Part shown: piece by piece, positions 6,546 to 10,583 of the stretch
Numbering within the stretch: position 1 is the stretch's first letter
Layout: the number at the start of each line of letters is the position of its first letter
Assembly (NCBI GenBank): GCA_023390055.1
Contig: JAEWDP010000036.1
Location: 1-10,583 of the forward strand
Length of the DNA stretch: 10,583 nucleotides
Source: Pseudomonadota bacterium
GTDB lineage: Bacteria > Pseudomonadota > Alphaproteobacteria > Rhizobiales > Rhizobiaceae
Reading direction: 5' to 3'
Program-made: the position numbers and the translations under genes
The notes under the pieces: model-generated
Told to the model about the DNA's origin: nothing
Seen by the model: only the letters and a program-made list of their open reading frames with translations
Database searches by the model: none

Positions 6546-7592
6546 TTACTGGATAATTCCCAGAGCCTTGCAACCCTCGGCATACTCGCCAGTGCAGACC
6601 TCTTCCGGCGTCTGAATGCCCTTGTCAAAGATCTCCGCCTTGATGTTTTCGGCTGTTACTACAGCAGGGACGAAGAGTTCCGACGGGGTCTCATAGAGCG
6701 TTGTCTTCGGTTCCGGAGTCTCACCATTCAGAAACTGAACCGCTACATTGGCCGCTGCTGCAGCCACAATTTCCGAGGGCTTGGAAATTGTATTGTACTG
6801 GTCACCGGAGATGATCAGTTGCAACGCAGCAATGACGGCGTCATTGCCGGTGACCGGAGGGACCGGGTCTACACCTGCGGCCTTGAAGGCAGCGACGGCA
6901 GCACCGCCAGTCCCGTCATTGGCGGCCGCAACACCCTTGATGTCAGCGCCGAATCGGGTGATTTGACCCGCGGCCCATTGCTGCGCCAGAGGTGGCTTCC
7001 AATCTGGCGTGTCGAATTCGGCCAGTGTCTCGTAGCCTGATTCGGCCAACCCACGATGGATACCGTCTCGAATGAGACCGGCAGCAGCGTCTGTCGGCGA
7101 GCCATTGATTTGCAGGACGCCTGAACCTTCGGGAACTCCTTCAGCCTTCATATGATCGACCAGCGACTTGGAAATGGCGTAACCAATTCCCTCGTTGTCG
7201 AACGAAACATAATAGTCAGCCGGCGCGTCCGGGATCGGTCGATCATACGCGATGACTTTCACGCCTTGAGATTGAGCCAATGTCACCAGCGCGGCACCTG
7301 CCGATGAATCCACTGGATCGAGTACAATCACTTTAGCGCCCTGCGTCAGCGCTGAATTGAATTGCTGCTGTTGCAAGGCTACATCGGCATTGGCGTTCTG
7401 ATAAATCACCGTACAATCAGGGCAAAGCTTCGCCATCTCGGCCTTAAAGCCGGGATAGTCATGCTCTTCGTAACGGGTCGAGCCCTGGTCGGGCATCAAA
7501 AACGCAACAGTACCGCTGGTCTGAGCTAGCGCGGCGCTGCCCGCCAGCAAGCCGAGAGCACCGATTACGGTCGGTAGGGTGTATTTCGTCAT
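6546..7592 (-). CDS. Periplasmic sugar/pentitol-binding protein of ABC importer (XylF-like)
   Basis: A 348-residue secreted binding protein, first gene of the operon. The N-terminus is a Sec signal peptide: MTKYT, a hydrophobic core, then ALA-Q with probable cleavage after A23. The body follows the XylF fold, with ligand-contact positions of the xylose-binding protein apparently kept at R118 (AYDRPI), W198, N225 (AANDGT), D251 (TGND) and K271 (ISKP). The XylF SPVDN site reads SPTDA here, so an Asn is replaced by A169, which suggests a ligand other than xylose. Four cysteines (C57, C60 in CPDC; C333, C341) could form disulfides in the periplasm. I chose the ATG at 7590-7592; an in-frame TTG one codon earlier is possible. 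A strong GGAGGAG lies about 8 nt upstream. Ribitol as ligand is inferred from the downstream enzymes. Confidence 0.93.
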   Translation of the reverse strand: MTKYTLPTVIGALGLLAGSAALAQTSGTVAFLMPDQGSTRYEEHDYPGFKAEMAKLCPDCTVIYQNANADVALQQQQFNSALTQGAKVIVLDPVDSSAGAALVTLAQSQGVKVIAYDRPIPDAPADYYVSFDNEGIGYAISKSLVDHMKAEGVPEGSGVLQINGSPTDAAAGLIRDGIHRGLAESGYETLAEFDTPDWKPPLAQQWAAGQITRFGADIKGVAAANDGTGGAAVAAFKAAGVDPVPPVTGNDAVIAALQLIISGDQYNTISKPSEIVAAAAANVAVQFLNGETPEPKTTLYETPSELFVPAVVTAENIKAEIFDKGIQTPEEVCTGEYAEGCKALGIIQ

Positions 7593-7655
7593 CAATCCAT
7601 CTCCTCCACTGTTTCGAGAGTTCGATCGCCCACCTCATTGCCCGGAGAAACCTTC

Positions 7656-7673
7656 TTGTTCCCACGTGAACAA
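7656..7673. promoter_or_regulatory. Candidate operator: inverted repeat TTGTTC-N6-GAACAA
   Basis: TTGTTCCCACGTGAACAA has perfect 6-bp arms (7656-7661 and 7668-7673) around CCACGT, and includes the palindrome CACGTG (7663-7668). It lies 64-81 bp upstream of the binding-protein ATG, within the expected promoter region of the operon. A further GAACAAGAA (7708-7716) is the exact reverse complement of TTCTTGTTC (7653-7661), giving another half-site about 40 bp away. The size and position suit a LacI-type operator. I could not assign a confident sigma-70 promoter on this strand. Confidence 0.45.
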
Positions 7674-7763
7674 CCGATAGTCACTCTGCACAGCAAACCG
7701 CTCTGCAGAACAAGAACCGTTAAAAGCGCTCCCCGAGCCTGAATCAGGTTGATCCGGCAAGTA

Positions 7764-7806
7764 CAATCGATAGAGCATCGTTGCTCAACCGATATAGCAA
7801 GCTTGC
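7764..7806. promoter_or_regulatory. Candidate operator pair: 22-bp-period direct repeat with CG-centred palindrome
   Basis: Two 21-bp units starting at 7764 and 7786 match at 16 of 21 positions (shared pattern CAAYCGATAKAGCANNNTTG, then C), spaced by two helical turns. The first contains GAGCATCGTTGCTC (7773-7786), a palindrome with 12 of 14 bases paired and a central CG, which is the hallmark of LacI/GalR operators. The second contains the perfect palindrome GCAAGCTTGC (7797-7806). A third CAACCGATAG occurs at 7671-7680. A possible promoter (TTGATC at 7749-7754 and TAGAGC at 7771-7776) would place the palindrome at the transcription start of the right regulator, suggesting autoregulation; this promoter is weak. 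Confidence 0.45.
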
Positions 7807-7858
7807 ACGACTACTCTTCGACTGTCAAGATGGTGAAAACTGCAAGAGGAGTCTGCTT

Positions 7859-8872
7859 TTGGCCGAACAGCGGGGATATGGTAAACGCATCACTATATAT
7901 GACCTGGCCACAATAGCCGGGGCATCACCGACCGCCGTGAGCTCAGTTCTGAACGGCACGTGGAAGAAGCGGCGGATCGGGGCTGCACTGGCGGAGCGAA
8001 TTACACGGATTGCCGAAGAGCAGGGTTACGCGCTGAACATGCAGGCGAGCGCATTGCGGCGCGAAAAATCGCATCTGATCGGGATGCTCGTACCAAAGTA
8101 TGACAACCGCTATTTTGGGTCCATCGTCGAAAGCTTCGAAGCGATGGCGCGGGACCGTGGCTTATTTCCGATTATCACGTGTACCCAGCGTAACGCCGAG
8201 CTGGAAATCCAGGCTGCGCGGGCAATGATATCTCATCAAGTAGAGTGTCTCGTTGCAACCGGTGCTACAGACCCAGACCGTATTACAGAGATTTGCACCG
8301 CAGCCGGTGTTCGATCCCTCAATCTCGACCTCCCAGGCAAGCTCGCTCCGTCCGTGATCTCCGATAATCGTGGGGGAGCCTTTGCGGTGACGAAGCGCGT
8401 CCTTTCGGCGTCCGAAGGTATCCGTGCACCCGACCAGCCGCTCCTTTATATCGGCGGACGGCCAGATCATAACACCGCGGAACGCATCCGCGGTTTCCGC
8501 GATGCTCATTGCGAAGCGGGAATAGACATAGACGAAGCCTTGATCCTCGCCACGGGCTATTCACCAGAGCGTGCCGAACAGGCTCTACATACATTGGCCG
8601 GACAACGCGGAACGCTTCCTGGTGCCATGTTCGTCAGCTCAACGATCTCACTCGAAGGTGTCATGCGGTGGATAAAGACGAGCGGTCATTTTGGCGATTT
8701 TGCACCTCACATTGGCTGCTTTGACTGGGATCCGCTGGCATCTATCCTGACCGAAAACATCATCATGCTTCGCCAGGACGTTCCCACAATGCTCAACGAA
8801 TTGTTCCAGCTGATCGACGCTGAGCCCACCGAGCCTCATCTCATTGAAGTCCCGACTATTTTTGCGCGATAG
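7859..8872 (+). CDS. LacI/GalR-family regulator divergent from the pentitol operon
   Basis: A complete LacI-family repressor of 337 residues from the proposed TTG start at 7859. That start has AAGAGGAG (7844-7851) seven nt upstream and places the helix-turn-helix at residues 11-32 (ITIYDLATIAGASPTAVSSVLN), the normal distance from the N-terminus. The longer open frame, from a TTG at 7781, would add 26 residues and run across the candidate operator. After the helix-turn-helix comes TWKKRRIG, longer and more basic than usual, then the hinge (MQASALRRE) and IGMLVPKYDNRYF, opening the sugar-binding core. The C-terminal half has LLYIGGRPDHNTAERIRGFRDA. It is divergent from the binding-protein gene with 266 bp between start codons, the standard layout for a local regulator, so it is the best candidate for controlling the operon. 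The inducer is probably a pathway sugar; this is inference. Confidence 0.9.
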   Translation: MAEQRGYGKRITIYDLATIAGASPTAVSSVLNGTWKKRRIGAALAERITRIAEEQGYALNMQASALRREKSHLIGMLVPKYDNRYFGSIVESFEAMARDRGLFPIITCTQRNAELEIQAARAMISHQVECLVATGATDPDRITEICTAAGVRSLNLDLPGKLAPSVISDNRGGAFAVTKRVLSASEGIRAPDQPLLYIGGRPDHNTAERIRGFRDAHCEAGIDIDEALILATGYSPERAEQALHTLAGQRGTLPGAMFVSSTISLEGVMRWIKTSGHFGDFAPHIGCFDWDPLASILTENIIMLRQDVPTMLNELFQLIDAEPTEPHLIEVPTIFAR

Positions 8873-8983
8873 CGAGAGTGAGTGAAGGCCGCATTCCCCT
8901 GCATGATTTTCCGCCGGATTTCAGTAGAGAAGGATATGCACATCTGAAAGGCCACGTACCGGCCGTCTGCGCAGCAGGAGAGT
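8873..8983. other. Convergent intergenic gap, no canonical terminator
   Basis: This 111-bp gap lies between the stops of the right LacI-type gene and the uronate dehydrogenase-like gene. It contains GGCC-N7-GGCC (8951-8965) and CTGCGCAG (8968-8975), but no stem with a following T-run on either strand. I see no open frame or repeat of note in it. Confidence 0.4.
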
Positions 8984-9802
8984 TTACCGGGGCTGATCCT
9001 CGTCATCCGGATGGCCAAGCTCGCAGAACCACCCCCCGATATACTTGACGCCAATGGCGTTGGGATCGGGAACCGGGGTGCTTGCTTCTATAGCTTCGCG
9101 GTAGGGTTCGGTGTTGTCTTGCGGAATAAAGCCTAAATGGCCAGCGCCGCTGTTGTCGTATGGCTTCAGTCGATTGTCGGATGTGCCATATATGAAACTG
9201 TGACCGACACGCGGCGCGGTTAAGGCTGACTCGACCAGTCGCAGGCAATCAGCATACGTCAAGAACGACCACAACATGCGTCGATCAGTCGGCTCGTCGA
9301 AAGATGAGAAGATACGCAGGCAGGCCGTTTCGATGCCGAACTTGTCCCAATAAAACCGGCTCAGGCTTTCGACAAAGCATTTTGAGACGCCATAAAGCGA
9401 ATCCGGACGATGCGGCGCCTCGACGCCGATATGTGCCTCCATCTCGTGAAAACCGACAGCGTGAACCGACGAGGCATAGACGATCCTTCGGACACCATGC
9501 CGGCGAGCGCCTTCGTAGATATGATAGGAACCACGGATATTTGCATCAAGAATCGTTTGCCAAGGTTGCTCGGTCGCAGCTCCGCCAAGGTGAACGATGG
9601 CGTCACAGTCACGTGTTGCCTCGATGGTTGCATCCATATCGGCAAGATCGAATACTGCTTGCTCCTCATCGGGACCGAGATCGTCGAGCCTCGTTGGGGA
9701 ACCGAGCCTTATCTTGCTGGCCAGTGGCGCAAGCCCGTTGCGCAACCTGCTTCCCAGTCTGCCGGAAGCGCCGGTCAGGAGGATCCGTTCGTAATGAGCC
9801 AT
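8984..9802 (-). CDS. udh: Uronate dehydrogenase-like NAD(P)-dependent oxidoreductase
   Basis: A 272-residue extended short-chain dehydrogenase. It shows the Rossmann loop LTGASGRLG (residues 9-17), VHLGGAATEQP (70-80), S111/S112 (ASSVHAVG) and the catalytic YGVSK with Y137 and K141. It runs in parallel with the Agrobacterium uronate dehydrogenase (about 265 residues) as I recall it, sharing RPD-LYGVSKCF, the arginine before ML (R175 here; it binds the substrate carboxylate in that enzyme) and GHLGFIPQDN near the C-terminus. That enzyme oxidises D-galacturonate or D-glucuronate to the aldaric lactone in the cytoplasm. Oddly, the acidic residue at the end of beta-2 (LADLS in Agrobacterium) is replaced in IRLGSPTR by S35, with R38 nearby, so NADP use is possible. 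It starts 6 bp after the aminotransferase stop, with GGAG nine nt upstream inside that gene, which implies coupled translation. The substrate is less certain than the family. Confidence 0.82.
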   Translation of the reverse strand: MAHYERILLTGASGRLGSRLRNGLAPLASKIRLGSPTRLDDLGPDEEQAVFDLADMDATIEATRDCDAIVHLGGAATEQPWQTILDANIRGSYHIYEGARRHGVRRIVYASSVHAVGFHEMEAHIGVEAPHRPDSLYGVSKCFVESLSRFYWDKFGIETACLRIFSSFDEPTDRRMLWSFLTYADCLRLVESALTAPRVGHSFIYGTSDNRLKPYDNSGAGHLGFIPQDNTEPYREAIEASTPVPDPNAIGVKYIGGWFCELGHPDDEDQPR

Positions 9803-9808
9803 GGGGGT

Positions 9809-10583
9809 CTACTCCAGTTCCGCCACAGCGCGCCCAATGCGCGCGACAGCCTCAGACAACACATCGTCGCCAGTAGCGGTCGAAATGCGGAAATAAGGCG
9901 ACAATCCATATGCAGAGCCAGGAACCGATGATACCGCAGCCTTCTTGAGCAGATAGTCGGCAACTGCAACATCATCCTCAAGTATGATGCCGTCGACAGT
10001 TCGTCGGCCAATCAGTCCAGCACAACCGATATAAGCATAGAATGCTCCTTCCGGTGGGGTCAGCGTCAGTTCATTAATCTTGGCGACCTCCTCCACTACC
10101 AGATTGCGGCGACGCTCGAACGCTTCGCGGAAGCGCGCGACCTCGTCTTGCGGCCCGTTGAGTGCGGCAACTGCCGCCGCTTGGGCGATCGAGCAGACAG
10201 AGGTGACCGACTGGCTCTGGATCGTTGTCATCGCCTTGATAAGGGCTATTGGCCCTGCGCCATAACCCACGCGCCAACCTGTCATGGCATAGGACTTGGC
10301 GACACCATTGACGATTAACGTCCGATCTTTCAATTCCGGGCAGGCCTGTCCAAACGAAACGAAACTGCGGCCATCGAAAATGATGTGCTCGTAGATTTCG
10401 TCGGACAGAACCAGGACCTGCTTGTGGCGGGCAAGAACCGCACCCAATGCCTTCAGATCCTCCCGCGAATAGCAAGTTCCAGACGGGTTCCCCGGCATAT
10501 TGAGGAACAGCCACTTCGTACGTGGAGTAATGGCGGCCTCGAGGCGTTCCGGCGTCAATCTGAAACCGCTTTCTTCCGGGCAT
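9809..10583 (-). CDS. Class I/II aminotransferase (aspartate/aromatic type), N-terminus beyond window
   Basis: The frame is open from the right window edge (first full codon at 10580-10582) to the TAG at 9809-9811, giving 257 visible residues of an enzyme usually near 400. No true start is visible; the TTG at 10556-10558 is internal, because the residues before it (EESGFRLTPERL) continue the fold. PLP-enzyme features are present: N32 in PGNPSGT, D61 and Y64 in SDEIYEHI, the Schiff-base lysine K96 in AKSYAMTGWRVGY, R104, and the substrate-carboxylate arginine R232 in YFRIST. Their spacing matches fold-type I aspartate aminotransferases. The enzyme moves an amino group between an amino acid and a 2-oxo acid. 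It is probably the first visible gene of a unit with the uronate dehydrogenase-like gene 6 bp downstream. The pairing does not reveal its amino acid, so no symbol is given. Confidence 0.93.
   Translation of the reverse strand, partial: CPEESGFRLTPERLEAAITPRTKWLFLNMPGNPSGTCYSREDLKALGAVLARHKQVLVLSDEIYEHIIFDGRSFVSFGQACPELKDRTLIVNGVAKSYAMTGWRVGYGAGPIALIKAMTTIQSQSVTSVCSIAQAAAVAALNGPQDEVARFREAFERRRNLVVEEVAKINELTLTPPEGAFYAYIGCAGLIGRRTVDGIILEDDVAVADYLLKKAAVSSVPGSAYGLSPYFRISTATGDDVLSEAVARIGRAVAELE

Noticed and set aside
987..7592. Possibility that this is the rhizobial erythritol locus (ery/rbt genes)
   Set aside because: No erythritol kinase-type, EryB-type or triose-isomerase-type genes are present. 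The dehydrogenase resembles enteric ribitol dehydrogenase and the kinase carries the D-ribulokinase motif.
9304..9931. Overlapping + strand open frames antisense to the uronate dehydrogenase-like and aminotransferase genes
   Set aside because: No family motifs; they are mirror frames of two genes with clear catalytic residues.
10022..10036. ACAACCGATATAAGC, resembling the CAACCGATATAGCA operator-like motif
   Set aside because: It sits inside the aminotransferase coding sequence, needs a one-base insertion to align and has no palindrome. Chance is more likely.
1..10583. Searched for insertion sequences, tRNA genes, CRISPR repeats, toxin-antitoxin or defence genes
   Set aside because: Nothing supporting any of these was seen; every sizeable open region is explained by metabolic, transport or regulatory genes.

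Overview
The window looks like part of an alphaproteobacterial chromosome or large replicon, most probably from the Rhizobiales. I infer this from the fairly GC-rich codon use and from gene types and arrangements (FrcA-like single-domain sugar ATPase, Agrobacterium-like uronate dehydrogenase, dense sugar ABC operons with LacI regulators). No rRNA, tRNA, CRISPR array, insertion sequence or phage gene is visible. Almost all the DNA is coding.

Left end (1-904, + strand): the effector-binding part of a LacI/GalR-family regulator, cut at its 5' end by the window edge. It converges on the main operon.

Main operon (987-7592, - strand, read right to left): periplasmic sugar-binding protein, single-domain ABC ATPase, XylH-like permease, ribitol 2-dehydrogenase (RbtD type), FGGY kinase with the D-ribulokinase signature TCSLV, and a D-tagatose/D-psicose 3-epimerase-family enzyme. 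Together they make a readable pathway: ABC import of ribitol, oxidation to D-ribulose, phosphorylation to D-ribulose 5-phosphate, entry into the pentose phosphate pathway. The epimerase could interconvert D-ribulose and D-xylulose, which are C3 epimers, and so widen the range of pentitols or pentuloses used. That last role is inference. ATPase and permease overlap by 4 bp and the dehydrogenase and kinase follow at about 20 bp. Two longer gaps, after the binding protein and after the kinase, each hold a perfect inverted repeat that may set relative expression.

Divergent control region (7593-7858): it lies between the binding-protein gene and a second, complete LacI-family regulator (7859-8872, + strand, probable TTG start). 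It contains an 18-bp inverted repeat near the operon side and, near the regulator side, a 14-bp palindrome with a central CG inside a 22-bp-period direct repeat. These are good candidate operators.

Right end (8984-10583, - strand): a uronate dehydrogenase-like gene directly behind a class I aminotransferase that runs off the window. The two are 6 bp apart and probably co-transcribed. They form a separate unit convergent with the second regulator.

The most interesting content is the replacement of the classical ribitol permease (RbtT, a major-facilitator protein in enteric bacteria) by a sugar ABC importer, combined with a ketose 3-epimerase in the same operon. I see no wholly new system.
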